Positions 20,901 through 31,776 of a DNA stretch of 53,944 bases are shown here, one piece after another. Each line of letters opens with the position of its first letter. Position 1 is the stretch's first letter. The translations under genes and the position numbers were made by a program. The stretch covers positions 72,430 to 126,373 of the forward strand of contig MU130328.1 of the NCBI GenBank assembly GCA_015039465.1. The letters are read 5' to 3'. Source of the stretch: Phlegmacium glaucopus (Eukaryota; Basidiomycota; Agaricomycetes; Agaricales; Cortinariaceae). Under the pieces are notes generated by a model that did no database searches, was not told where the DNA came from, and saw only the letters and a program-made list of their open reading frames with translations.

Positions 20901-23497
20901 TCACGGCAAACGGGTAAAAATTTCCTTTTCACTTTTTCTCATCTGTTTACAAATCGCGCTATTATTTTCAGGCGAGTTTATGATTTGCAATACTTCAACC
21001 TTTGACATCGAAATGTTTAAGATAGTCTGGAGACCTGTGATATCTGCCATAGCATATGCCTTTATTACCTTTGAGGATGACTATTACATTCAACGTGCCA
21101 TTGCTGGCTTTAGACAATGTGCAACGCTCGCTGGGCACTTCAATCTTCCAGATGTTTTCGACTTTGTGGTCCTGTCGCTCTCCCAAGCCACCAGCTTGCT
21201 TTCAGACTCCTTACCGGCTCAGGTTCCTAACTATCCGGTAATTGATGTAGAAGGGCAGTCTGTCACTGTGTCGAAATTATCTGTGGAATTTGGAACAAAT
21301 TTCAGAGGGCAATTAGCTGCGGTGGTATTGTTCAACATCGTTAATGGGAATGGTCATGCTCTGCGAGAGGGATGGACTCAGGTAAAGCAGGGCTCTCAAA
21401 CTTTTTGCCCCACTTGCTAACCTTTCTTAAACACAACACAGATCTTCGAAATGTTCCAAAATCTATTCTTATATTCGCTCTTGCCCACAAGGATGCTGCA
21501 AATGGAGGACTTCTTGGGCGGTGTTACTATGATCCCTCTACGAGGAGGTCAACCGTCAAAGTCTCATGTTAGGAGCGACGGCGGACTTCTATCCGCGCTA
21601 TCTTCCTATCTGATGACACCATACAACTCCGACATGTCTGTTCCTGACTCGACAGACGCCGATGTTGAGAACACACTCTCCACTATCGATTGCATCACTT
21701 CTTGTCGACTTGATGAACTCTACAGCCAGATAATGTAAGTCAACGCTCGAAGTCTGGTGTCCGGTATTTGATCGGCCTTCCAGACAACTAGAAGCAGAGG
21801 CATTGGTGGCTGCTATCCGTGCACTTGAGGCTCTAGCCCATGAACGAACAATTGCAAAACTGAAAATTCATTCAGAAGATATGATTGCGCCTATGGACGG
21901 ATATCCACGCCAATTGCCATACGACCCGGCGTCTGTATTTCTTCTAGAAATTATGGTCAGCATCACGAGCCAGGCACCGCAGTACATCGGGGACTTGTGG
22001 TAAGATCGTTTCTTCAATCTCGCCAATAAACCACTTTGAGCAGTTCTTAGGCCTATTGTATTCGAGCATCTTTCTGCTCTCCTTTCATCATCTACGCAAT
22101 ATAGCATCCTTCTAATCGAACGCGCGGTCGTATGTCTTCTGCGTTTATGCCAGATTTTGGCCAGTACCGTAAGATATCTTATTTGGGGCATCCTTCTAAA
22201 CTGACCGAAAGCCAGCCATCTTCAAGAGATCAAGTGTATGTTGCCTTCGATCTGCTGGCAGGCCTGTCCCCAACTGTCGCAAATTCCGTCGGGGAACAGG
22301 TCATGGCTGGGCTCATACTCGTATTCCAGAAGCATAAAGACATCATAAGGTAGACTTTCCTTCTAATATGGCCGACAATTTATTTCAACCGTACGTGATA
22401 GATCACAAACAGAATGGAATCTTGTGTTTGCTCTAATTCGCTCGACGATGCCACACCCTGAAGCTGCGCGAATGTCATTCGATCTCATTGAAGCCCTGGT
22501 TGCCGATGGCCCGGACAACTCTGTCTCTCTGGACAACTTTTCAGGGCTGCTTACTATCTTAGATGATTTTGCAACAAGTGCGGGTATGTTACAGGAGCAA
22601 CAACAGCAGCGAGGACGTCGCAATGAACCTTTATACTCTTCAAAGTACTTACTTTTGCTCATATTTGCTTTTGATTTCTTACCAACCCCATTTTTGATCA
22701 GCTCTCCTGGTGTCAAACGAGGAAAAACTGCCGTGGATCTCCTACCCGTGCTTCACAGACGACTTTTGAGTTGGCTTCAAACCTCAGAAATCCAAGAAAG
22801 TCAAGGTAACCTTATGACCATACTAACCATCTACTTAAGTCTAACGGGTACTCATTTAGCATGGAAAAATATGGTATTACCTCTACTAGTGATACTTGGT
22901 CGACACTCTGTCAATGCAGCTCGAGAAATTCGACATAACGCTATTAGCCATCTGCAGCGCATTCTCTTGGGGTCTTCCTTGACAAGTGAAACAGATCAAA
23001 AACAAGTTGAAGAAGTGTTCAACCGAGTGATATTCCCATTGATCGACGAATTGCTCAAGCCACAGGTTGCATCGCGCGATCTACAAGGCATGGGCGAGAC
23101 TCGCTTGAGAGGATCTGCTCTCTTGTGCAAGGTTTTCATGCATTTGGAATTGCGCGAAAGTAGAGCGAAGACGGACTTCAGATTACTCTGGATCCAAGTG
23201 TTAGACCTCCTTGACAGATTGATGCACGTAGACAGAGGTGATCAACTAGTACGTCTCATTTTGTCTTGTCCTCACAACAATCTCTGACAAGTATTCTAGT
23301 ACGAAGCAGTTCCAGAATCGTTAAAGAACGTTCTTCTGGTAATGAATGCTGTTGGGATTCTGGTACCTCCTGAGTCGCACCAAGACGATCTTCAAAAAAC
23401 TTTATGGTTGAATACACATGAGCGAATGGAGCGCTTTCTACCTGGGTTTCTCACTGATATCATCCCAATACCTCTGTCCGATATTGCCCAACCCTAG
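17992..23497 (+). CDS. GEA2: Sec7-domain ARF guanine-nucleotide exchange factor, GEA/GBF1 type
   Basis: A large ARF-GEF acting at cis-Golgi/ER-Golgi membranes, activating ARF1 for COPI coat recruitment. About 20 exons with 45-60 nt introns can be joined into about 1,500 residues, in the family's size range. The N-terminal DCB region starts LLSEILVVTAVMRKNSRWAS. The HUS box NYDCDTNCDNLFERLIEFL lies near residue 510. The Sec7 domain (about 575-770) begins KKQLILTGAARFNAKP, has the catalytic glutamate in FRLPGESQQISRIAETF, and continues HVLAYSIIMLNTDQHNPQIR and KRMTIDDYKRNLRGVNDG. HDS repeats follow to the stop (LSDIAQP). One intron near 19893 uses a weak donor (GTTGGC), and a 27-nt exon lies at 19944-19970. 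It is convergent with the b561 gene. The family is firm; GEA1/GEA2 paralogue naming is not meaningful here. Confidence 0.92.
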
Positions 23498-23636
23498 GTC
23501 TAGCATATCGTAATATGAAGAAGTATACGTTGCAGGGAATCTATGGAATAAATAAACAATGCAAGGAATACCAATTTTCATTTCGTGAATTGCATTTTGG
23601 AGAGCCTATTGTACTTCAATCAGGATATCAAAAAGT

Positions 23637-24575
23637 TCAAAGTTCAGACACGAAAGCGTACCTGATGCGTCTATATAGTGCTACAAGAATCACAGCGGGG
23701 GATAAAGTATAGGCCAGGAATCGAGCAAGCCATATACTATACTTCGTGCCCCAATCTGACCAGGCCCCTCCGAGATGGACGGTGTAGAGCAAACAAGGGA
23801 ACAACAGGTAACCTGAGAGCCTTCAAAACATAGCTGAGGTAAGTGAGGATAGCTGGGTTTCTCAAATGTTTACCTATGATATTTCCACAGTGACTTGGCT
23901 TTCATACCACCACCGAAAAGGGCACCACCAAACCATACACTGCCTGCACCTAAGATGATCTGTAGTAGAAGCCATGCCACACAAATAATTCCAATTGTCT
24001 GGGAAAAAGTTAAGTGTGTGTGGTGGTTGGTTCCATGTACAAATTTTAGACATACTCCATGCCATGTTGTAAAATGGTCTCTATTTTTCAGCCACTTGTT
24101 ATAATACATGGCCAATGTTCCAAAAAGGATGGATGGAAAGCCGAGGACGAGAATCACTATCTGATGACGTACAAGGCCCGCGTTTTTGGTCTTTAGTCGA
24201 GCGGTGGGTTGAAGCGTAAGAATGCCTTTAGATGGTTAGTTGAATATTGAGGCGATAGTAGATAGAATGGGACGAACCAAAAGTAAATAGAAACATTGCC
24301 AGGGTTTGAAGAGGCGGATGGATAGCAAACCATCCAAAGGAGGCGGGATCGTTCATTAGAACAATAACCCAAGTAACTACCAGAAGTGCCTAATGTGTGA
24401 GTTCGACGGTTAGTATGCTGTGACCGTAGCGATAGACACGCACTGAGGCAGCGATCTTTGATAAAACGTACATATCTGAGTCAGCCTTCAAGTAGACTGC
24501 GATAAATGAACGTACCAAGGTCGCTTGTCGCGAGATGTAATCGCCTGAGCGGCTCTCATTGATTTCATACTCCAT
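23637..24575 (-). CDS. cytochrome b561-domain membrane protein
   Basis: A small multi-pass b561-type membrane protein, a family of haem-containing transmembrane oxidoreductases; the fungal members are poorly characterised. Exons on the minus strand give MEYEINESRSGDYISRQ, an uncertain short exon (SKIAAS), ALLVVTWVIVLMNDP, FGWFAIHPPLQTLAMFLFTF, GILTLQPTARLKTKNAGLVR, HQIVILVLGFPSILFGTLAM, HFTTWHG, TIGIICVAWLLLQIILG, SLWKYHRLSGYLLFPCLLYT, VHLGGAWSDWG, and a basic C-terminus ending YAFVSEL. Four histidines expected to bind haem are visible (AIHPPLQ, RHQI, TWHG, KYHRLSGY), together with about five hydrophobic segments. The stop is at 23637-23639, 140 bp from the ARF-GEF stop. The N-terminal exon model is the weak point: the first intron would be very short (30 nt), and an upstream start may exist. 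Confidence 0.82.
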
Positions 24576-24652
24576 TTCTGGCGGTGTCGGTCTAAGTACA
24601 AGTTGTCAGGCGTGTGCATAGCGTCAGATCGAGAGGTCGGCAATATTCAAGA

Positions 24653-24868
24653 CACTGCCGGACCAGACAGTGCAGAATCTTATGTAACTACTCTAAATAT
24701 AGCCAAGTGCAGAATTTGTGCAGAATTCATTACTATACTAGGAAGTTCAAAATATTTATAGATATTTTGAACTTCCGAATCCTAGTATAGTAATGAATTC
24801 TGCACAAATTCTGCACTTGGCTATATTTAGAGTAGTTACATAAGATTCTGCACTGTGGTCCGGCAGTG
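24653..24868. mobile_element. 216-bp foldback MITE
   Basis: The two arms, each about 105 bp, are almost perfect inverted complements (cactgccggaccagacag ... gtggtccggcagtg) and leave a tiny loop at tattta near 24758. The whole element would form one long hairpin. It starts 77 bp upstream of the b561 start codon, so it may lie in that promoter. No clear target duplication is seen. Confidence 0.88.
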
Positions 24869-25044
24869 CTAGAAGGAAACTGGAGATGATTAATTATGTA
24901 ATATTTTATGTAGGATTTCGATTTGACCTTGTCTCTTTTACATTTCAATGATGTATACCATGTTACAGCGTGTTACATTTTGGCAAGCTTAGTAGTAAAG
25001 AACAATGTCATTAAAACTTGGACAATTACACAGAATTATAGAAC

Positions 25045-25345
25045 CTACCAGCAATGAGTCAAGGCAACAATGAAATCACATTGATATTCACCATCTGGAT
25101 CATGAAGCCGCTTGGAAAGTTCTAAACCAATTTCTTTCATGGGCTTGTAAACAAATTCCGGAGGCCATGAGGCAACAGTAGTGATCCATTCTCTTGAAAA
25201 AATATTATGCAAAATATTCTTTGTCTGCAAAGATAGGAACAAGTACATACTGTTCCACTAGACCAATTATTCCAATGCAAATGCCATTCCTCTCTAGAAT
25301 CTCGAACTCTTTGAGATGTTCTGAAATGCGGGAAGTGTTGGATTA
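25045..25345 (-). pseudogene. 5'-nucleotidase/metallophosphatase gene fragment
   Basis: Two adjoining exon remnants on the minus strand read HLKEFEILERNGICIGIIGL, then an intron-like gap from about 25240 to 25203, then EWITTVASWPPEFVYKPMKE and LHDPDGEYQCDFIVALTH. This resembles the fungal 5'-nucleotidase metallophosphoesterase segment that ends in DFIxALTHxR; here the last residues are HCW. Nothing of the metal-binding N-terminus or the rest of the domain is present, so it is a stray fragment, possibly carried by a transposon. A related short fragment of the same sequence is at 32528-32554. Confidence 0.5.
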
Positions 25346-26128
25346 CAAACCGTTCATTGTCAGGAACAGTGAAGTATTTTTATCCATACTTTTCTTACTC
25401 ATACAAATTCTTCATTCCATTCTTGCTTCATAACCACGTTCACTCACACACCGTAGTTCTCCAAGAATGGGGAGAATTTCCTTCATATACGATACATTAT
25501 TTGTTTGTGATAACCTCAGTCCTTTATTTGGAGACCGAGGTTTGTACCACTACTTTACTATAATAATAATAATAATACTATTACAGCTTGGGTCTGATTA
25601 TAGATATAGTTTAATTTTGTTCAATAGGTATAGAATACAAAAATATAGTCCTTTATTCAGAGACTGAGTTTAACTTTGTTCAATAGGAAGTGATAGAATC
25701 AATAATAATATAATATTGTTCAAAACCCAAGGCTATCAAACACGTCATTGGTGGCCTATATATTTCAGTGTATGGCTCACAAAAGTGGTATCCTGCAATA
25801 GATGTGAGTGATGAGGATATCCTGGAGAGGTGGTTTATTTACATTTAAGTTAATCTGCGTGGCATGTTGTAAATTCCATGACCAAGGGATTATAAGTTGT
25901 ACACATGGTGCACACCAAAATCAAAATTGTGGTTCAAGTTGCTGTATGGATAAACTGACAGTCATCTTGCTCAGATATCTGCGATGCAAGACCAACCAGT
26001 AAGTGATACATCCACACCAAATTCCAATTAAGTTTTGACACTTATCTACATTAATCATGATTGGAAAATAATGTACAGAGAAAATACCATATGGCTCCCT
26101 TGGGTGACAGTACTCTCAACTTCAAGAG
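25346..26128. other. gene-free AT-rich stretch
   Basis: It contains a (TAA)n run at about 25562-25577 and an imperfect duplication of agtcctttatt plus ttgttcaatagg (about 25505-25630 against 25645-25690). Short ORFs here are not recognisable. Confidence 0.4.
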
Positions 26129-26310
26129 CATCAGGAAAATAACATCATGATAGAATTAATAGAATCAATAGAAATCAATAGAGGAGCTGGAATCACTTGG
26201 GCCAGAAACACAAAAATTTTCTAGCACTTTCTAGCTCTCTATTAAATTGCACTAGAGCTTGTCACTGTTAGTGATACAAAAAAAATTCTAGCACTCTCTA
26301 GATTGGTATG
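26129..26310. repeat. CATCAG-family terminus with tctagcac words (left-facing)
   Basis: It starts CATCAGGAAAATAACAT, then tgatagaattaatagaatc and several tctagcactttctagctc words. The mirror-image terminus occurs at 28340-28603. They may be the two ends of one element that later received the solo LTRs, or two separate elements; no matching target duplication was found. Confidence 0.45.
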
Positions 26311-26725
26311 CATCTGAGATCTCACTAAATTTGCCTCAGCTTTTGTTCTTTGTTCTTTCTTCCATTTGTATGCCATTAAAATTTGCCTTTCACTTTCATT
26401 TTGCTTTCATGAATTGTACTTGACATTTTTGTCTGAGTCTCATATAATTGATATGCTATGTTGTAAACTGCTGGAATCTAAGATGGGTATTCACATGTAC
26501 TTACATTTAAAGTTATCTACTTTAAGATGCTAGCGCACCATCAGCATCCTCTTCTTCAAGTTCTGTCTCAAAGACAGCACTGGAAGCAGACTCAGCTGGT
26601 CAGCTTCTGAAGATGATGAAATTTTGACAAGTCAGTTCAAACTCCAAGTTCACATGACACTTGGTTGAAAATTTGTTTTCAGCAATTTCAACATTAATAT
26701 TCCCCAACTCCAAGTCAACCCCAAC

Positions 26726-27786
26726 TGTCAGGGGACCTCCCTTAGTGTTAAGTTTAGAACAAAGGAGAAACGTCGGAGTAAAACGTCGGAGTAAAACCGG
26801 ATCGGACGGAGTCTGATCAGAACGGAACCACAGAACAGGAAAGGACTATAGCCTCAGCGTGTGTGCTGTGCTACCCTAAACCTTCGTGTCCTAATTTCGG
26901 AGTAAGAATGGAACGGAGTGGAACCGGAAGTTGCGGGAACTTAGAGGATGACTAGGAGGAGGAAACTAGGTTGATATTCGAACTAAGGGAAAACATACAA
27001 GTTCGAGTACTTTAAATATAAAAGGAATTGCAACCGAAATATAGAATATAAATATAAGTGCTGCGTTCTGCTCCCGGAAAAGATCCTGCATTCTTAGGTG
27101 AATAATCCATGGCTGGTGTGCTGACTGATAGTGGGAAAGTGATGACAAAGGAATAGTTGTTATGACGAAGGTGTGGTAAGGGGTTTGGGATATCGTCGGA
27201 AGAGTCAGAATGATACGGAGAAGTCTCGGAGTTGGACGTAGGAGGAGTAGAGTCGGAGACAAGGGAAAGTACTGGAATGGAGTACGGACTACCGGAAACG
27301 ACTCCGACGGAGTCGGACCGGAGTAACGTGTGACGGAATGTAACACTTAGGTCCTACCCTACACCTCCCAGCCTATGCATAACACCACCCATCACCCAAT
27401 CTCATCATTGTACAACAATCCTACATTATCGCCTATGCCTATGGCACTACCCTGTACCCTCTGTCACTATGTGATGTCCCATCACAAGCTTCCTACAGAA
27501 GCATACCCCTTTACCGTCTCTCCGGCTCTGTCCTGTATGTCTTAGTCACTACACCTTAGTCATGACCCAGATAGGTACCCACTTAGTAGTGTAGTATTAC
27601 ATGGACTGATTCTTATCACTATACAAACAAGTACATACATGTGCACAGACCATGTACCTTAGTATAAATAGTTAAGGTGCAGATATAGGATCTGCACCTT
27701 GGTCAATAACAACATTTATGGGGTTATCCAAGGAGTGTGAATGTAAGGAGAGTTGCTTGGTTTAACCTTGCAACTGTCCCCTAACA
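26726..27786 (+). mobile_element. solo LTR, family C (456 bp) split by a solo LTR of family B
   Basis: The ends TGTCAGGGGAC and GTCCCCTAACA are inverted versions of each other. The 5-bp target duplication ccaac (26721-26725, 27787-27791) is perfect. A TATA-like gtataaatag is at about 27661, followed by a gcagatataggatctgc inverted repeat. No internal region is present, so this is a recombination product. It was interrupted after insertion by the family-B LTR. Confidence 0.88.
26746..27345 (+). mobile_element. solo LTR, family B (600 bp), nested
   Basis: TGTTAAGTTTAG...GGAATGTAACA with a perfect 5-bp duplication cttag (26741-26745, 27346-27350). It is rich in cggagt words, with a TATA-like aatataaaagg and tataaata near 27015-27050. 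Further copies are at 34962-35541 (whole) and 36295-36451 (last 157 bp). An ORF on the minus strand (26966-27346) is a shadow of this LTR. Confidence 0.9.
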
Positions 27787-27791
27787 CCAAC

Positions 27792-28339
27792 TTTCCACCC
27801 CACAATCACAAACAGAGAGCCAGTGTAACAAGCATCAGAACTTCAAACAAACCTCTAACAGCACAGCTTATTACACATCTGGCCTCTGCCACTTTCTAGG
27901 CCAACACACCTTGAATACTTGTCCTTGAGATGGCTGCTCAAGTGCCTGTTTCCTCAGTCTCAAGTCAAGGAGCCGATCCCTTAGTTGGCACAACTGTATT
28001 CTATGTCTCCATCTGCCATCAGCATCTAAGTCTTTTGTCAGATGGCAGGAATTGACCTATGAGGGTTGTAGCCTATACATTCTTCAGGAGGAGCACCCAC
28101 AAGCGGTTCATGATGTTGCTGTCAAGTCACAAAGTTGGATACTTTCATGGTAAGCTTATCCTTTCTTTTTTTCAATCAAGCTAACAATTCAATATCCATG
28201 CCGCTCTGCAATAACTCATGTAATGATGACACCTTTCATCTCTATCTGTGGAGCACAAAGAGCCGCCACTGCCGCTGTTGATTGGTATAAATTATTGGTT
28301 ACTATCTACTTTATAATTTACTTTTGTACATAGAGATGT
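27792..28339. other. gene-free stretch with one coding-like patch
   Basis: About 28040-28150 can be read on the plus strand as WQELTYEGCSLYILQEEH followed by PQAVHDVAVKSQSW. It looks protein-like but I do not recognise it, and it has no convincing start or continuation. The rest shows nothing. Confidence 0.3.
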
Positions 28340-28603
28340 AGACTAGTCAAGAATTAATTCTATTCTGTATTCAAATTTTGCATATTGATCAATATTATAA
28401 TGGAAATATCTGAGAGAATTGATGTAGAAAATGTGGCTTGCTCCAACAAAAAATGCTGGCTCTATCAATTCTATCAATTCTATTTTTCTAGCAGCTGAGC
28501 TACAATTGGACATATCAAGCTTGGTCAAGATCACTGACTAGAGAGCTGGAATCAATAGAATTGATAGATCTAGCTGTTCTAGTGACATGTTATTTTCCTG
28601 ATG
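28340..28603. repeat. CATCAG-family terminus (right-facing)
   Basis: It ends gttattttcctgatg at 28603, the inverted form of the 26129 terminus. Words such as tcaattctatcaattctat and ctagagagctggaatc mirror those near 26160-26250. Confidence 0.45.
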
Positions 28604-28702
28604 AACTAAAGACCTAGTAACAATGTTAACCCTTCTAAGACCGACCTGACACAGCCCTTTTGAGGGCATCCTTGTGCAAATGGTCAGCAACAGCAGGGTT
28701 TG

Positions 28703-29078
28703 CATCAGAAAAAAATAACCTTGGCCTGGCTAGCTCTGGCTGCCCTGGCCAGCCCTGGCCAGCCCTGAACATCTTTGGCTAGGTTTAAAAATATGAAAAA
28801 AATATAACAAATCACAGAAATATTTATAGCACCCAATTCCAAAAAAAGTACACAATTACATAAGACAGATGCTGAGATATTAAAGATATTAAAACAATTT
28901 AATATCTTTAATATCTCAGCATCTGTCTTATGTAATTGTGTACTTTTTTTGGAATTGGGTGCTATAAATATTTCTGTGATTTGTAATATTTTTTTCAGAT
29001 CTTTAAATCTAGCCAAAGATGTTCAGGGCTGGCCAGGCCAGCCAGAGCCAGCCAGGCCAAGGTTATTTTTTTCTGATG
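28703..29078. mobile_element. 376-bp foldback MITE with CATCAG ends
   Basis: Long inverted arms run inward from CATCAGAAAAAAATAACC at both ends through ctggccagccctg words to a centre near 28900 (attaaaacaatttaat). Both arms also carry ccaaagatgttcagggc and the cacaattacataagacag stretch. It would fold into one near-continuous hairpin. The minus-strand ORF 28705-29016 is a translation of the hairpin. Confidence 0.88.
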
Positions 29079-30341
29079 TGGATTGTTGGGGATGGGCATG
29101 TTGTACAATGTAGCCATTCAGGTATGTCATGAGGTCTTAGGGATTGAGAACATCAATGGCCCGGGCTTGGAATGAGACCAGGGGTGGGAGTGCATGCTAC
29201 CAAGTATGTGTAAGGGCAACTGAAAGTTGGCCGGTCCCGATTGGGATCAGGAGTTCGTCTGAGTGTTTGGTAGTTTGGTCGGGGCTGAACATAACCAAAA
29301 TTTGGGTCGAAGCTGGGCGCACTAGCAGGAGATCCAAAGTTAATAAAATTATAAATGTCGACTACAGTTAACTTACCTAGCAGGAGATCCAAAGAGGAAA
29401 GGATGGGGATCTCTGCTAGGATGGGAAAGTATTTAAGTATGAGTATGGACATAATGGACATATGAAAATAAATAGATAATGGTGCAATAATGAAATAATT
29501 AAAATGGTGTCATATGAGAATAAATAAAATAATAAGTTGAGGTTCCATTCAGGTTTGGGCCCGAATGAAAGTCAGGAGTAACAGAGTTGGGAAAGGCAAT
29601 ACTAATGTCGGTGGTGGGGTGGGACATATAGGTTGCTGACCGGTCGGTCCACCTGCCAATTCAGTTGAGTTAACAACCAGTCAAGATTTCTGTCCTGAGC
29701 CGATACAGGAGACTTGGGTCCCCATACTTGATCAGCTCTGGATGGGTGTTGGTTGAAAAGCAAATCCCGATCAGGTGGTGAAGGTAAAACAGAGTGTCCC
29801 CTTACAGTATGAGCACATATAAAGTTTGCTCATACATTAACTTACCACAACTGTGGGGTCTGAACCATTGGTGAAAGGTACCACCTCAAAAGGAGTTACA
29901 CATCTGTTGTCGCACATTTGGTTGGTCAGCTGGGAAGGATCAATCAATTATTGTCTATAAGGAGAAATAGGATCACTTACACAACAAATATCTGTATGTA
30001 TACGATGGAGACTTTGATGGAGAGGAGCTAAAAACTGAGGCATAACAACTTGCATGGCAGGGACAAACCAAGCAGGAGCAACTTCTAGAGAAAGGGTAGT
30101 AGGAGGAAGTTATGTAGAGTGGATAAGGCTAAATAATGGTGGGGGGCTGCTGCAGTGACAGCCTGGTGAAGAATATTGTGCTGATATTTCACAGCTGCTG
30201 CAAAGTCTTGTGTGGAACATTTTTGGCCAGCTGGGTGTAGGTCTGAGGAAATTAAGGATGAGGTCATGAGTACTAGAAAGTTCAATCAAAAGTAATAATG
30301 TACCTCGACTGATGGTGATGTCTTTCAAATATTGGTTGGCA
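29079..30341. other. gene-free stretch
   Basis: No gene or element ends are recognised. A 16-bp direct repeat agcaggagatccaaag occurs at about 29325 and 29380. Short ORFs lack recognisable motifs. Confidence 0.4.
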
Positions 30342-30349
30342 CTCACAAT

Positions 30350-31060
30350 TAGTGATTGCCAGGGGTTTTCATACCCCCAGGGGTACAGGCCTGCAGTATT
30401 TCAATTCCTTGGGAATAAAATGTCTGCTAGCCAGGACAAAGACAAAGGAAAAAGTACAGAAGGTACTGAAAGCACAGAGAAAGAGAAGAGTAGTTGGAGG
30501 AGACCTGAGGACAAGTATGATTTGGACAAAGTTGGCCACGGGTATGCAGGGGTAGGGGTAAGGGTATGAGATTTAGGACCCCCAGAAAACCCCTACCCCT
30601 GTGGGAGGGGTAGGGGTATGAAGGCTTAATGTTTTTGTCAATATATATCTCCAGTTTGAACAAGGTTTTATAAAATATACAATAATTCTTCTTAAAAATC
30701 TAATTTTTTAGCTAATACCTTAACCTTTTAACCCTATAAATTAAAGGTTGAGGATAATTTCATGTCCCAGTAGGGCTACATATGTTTGAGAAATTGTCAA
30801 GATGTTATAACAGTGCCGAGGATTGTTGAGCAGATAGAATACTCATATATTATTCTATAAATATAAATAACAGCTCAATTATACTAATAATTGTATACCC
30901 TTCACAATGTTCTGGTACCCCTCATACCCCTCATACCCCTCATACTCATACCTCTTACCCTTACCCCCAAACCCCCTACCCCCTCCTGAGGGGTAGGGGT
31001 TTGGGGGGTAAGGGTAAGGGTCAGCCAAAAATACCCCAGGGTTACCCCTGCCAATCACTA
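30350..31060. mobile_element. 711-bp non-autonomous hAT-type element
   Basis: TIRs TAGTGATTGCCAGGGGT / TAGTGATTGGCAGGGGT with a perfect 8-bp duplication ctcacaat (30342-30349, 31061-31068). The subterminal DNA is arrays of ggggtaggggt and cccctcataccc; near 30975-31010 accccctcctgaggggt forms a long palindrome. No transposase. Confidence 0.9.
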
Positions 31061-31068
31061 CTCACAAT

Positions 31069-31473
31069 GTCGTCTGAAGTGGGTGGGAAAGCAGGAGCGT
31101 CTGGAAGGACAAAAATGGGGTCCTGGGGAAGAGCAGGGAGCTGAACAGGGATTTTCACCATCCAAATCAGTTTCTAGAGTAGTTGAAGTTGGTTGGAATT
31201 GGGGCATGGTCCTCAGTGTCAGGAAATAAGGTAAATGTCAACTGAGAAAACTGTTAGAAAATGATAAGAACCTGGGAATCAAGTTGAATTATAAGGTGCT
31301 TATCTTTGATAAGCACCTTACACCTATATACTACATGCATGGGAGGCAATACAACTATATACAGCTAGTACACAATAGAAGGTAGGCATGTCAAGATAAC
31401 AAAAATAGAAACTGTCATCGGCAACTACTACAACAATAAAGGGATGTCCATAAAGGGTAGGATGGGGAATGTG
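31069..31473. other. gene-free stretch between the 711-bp element and solo LTR D
   Basis: It contains a 17-bp-arm palindrome aaggtgcttatctttgataagcacctt-type hairpin at about 31292-31318. No coding sequence is recognised. Confidence 0.4.
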
Positions 31474-31478
31474 GTATG

Positions 31479-31771
31479 TGTTGGAATTATTTAGTATGTG
31501 CTAGATCACATAATATTGCATCACTATGGCATAAGTTGGATATTGGCACCAATAGCGGTAATCACTCATAGCAACAGGTAGATTTATATCACTGTACAGC
31601 CACATTTGTATGTAGTATAAGTAGCAACCGTTTGAGGAGGGGACTCCTCATCGGTTTACACAAATACTATTGGATATCCCCACCCTCATATATTAACCTA
31701 AGTCTTGGGTCACCCTTGCTTAAGTTATCATACAAGTCTAGTTCTGTAAACCAACACCCCAATTCTCAACA
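31479..31771 (+). mobile_element. solo LTR, family D (293 bp)
   Basis: It begins tgttggaattatttag and ends ccccaattctcaaca, with a perfect 5-bp duplication gtatg (31474-31478, 31772-31776). A TATA-like gtataagtag is at about 31616, followed by gaggaggggactcctc. Its tgttgga start is copia-like, but it is unlike the LTRs of copia 1 and 2. Confidence 0.85.
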
Positions 31772-31776
31772 GTATG

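Noticed and set aside
23515..23712. 65-residue plus-strand ORF after the ARF-GEF stop
   Set aside because: It overlaps the C-terminal exon of the b561 gene on the other strand, which has clear family similarity.
26966..27346. 126-residue minus-strand ORF, repeated at 35162-35542
   Set aside because: Both copies lie inside solo/partial LTRs of family B with exact TSD at the first copy; conservation reflects the LTR, not a protein.
26129..28603. A single 2.5-kb CATCAG element containing the nested solo LTRs
   Set aside because: Ends match as an inverted pair, but the flanks (ttcaagag / aactaaag) show no target duplication, so they are reported as separate termini.
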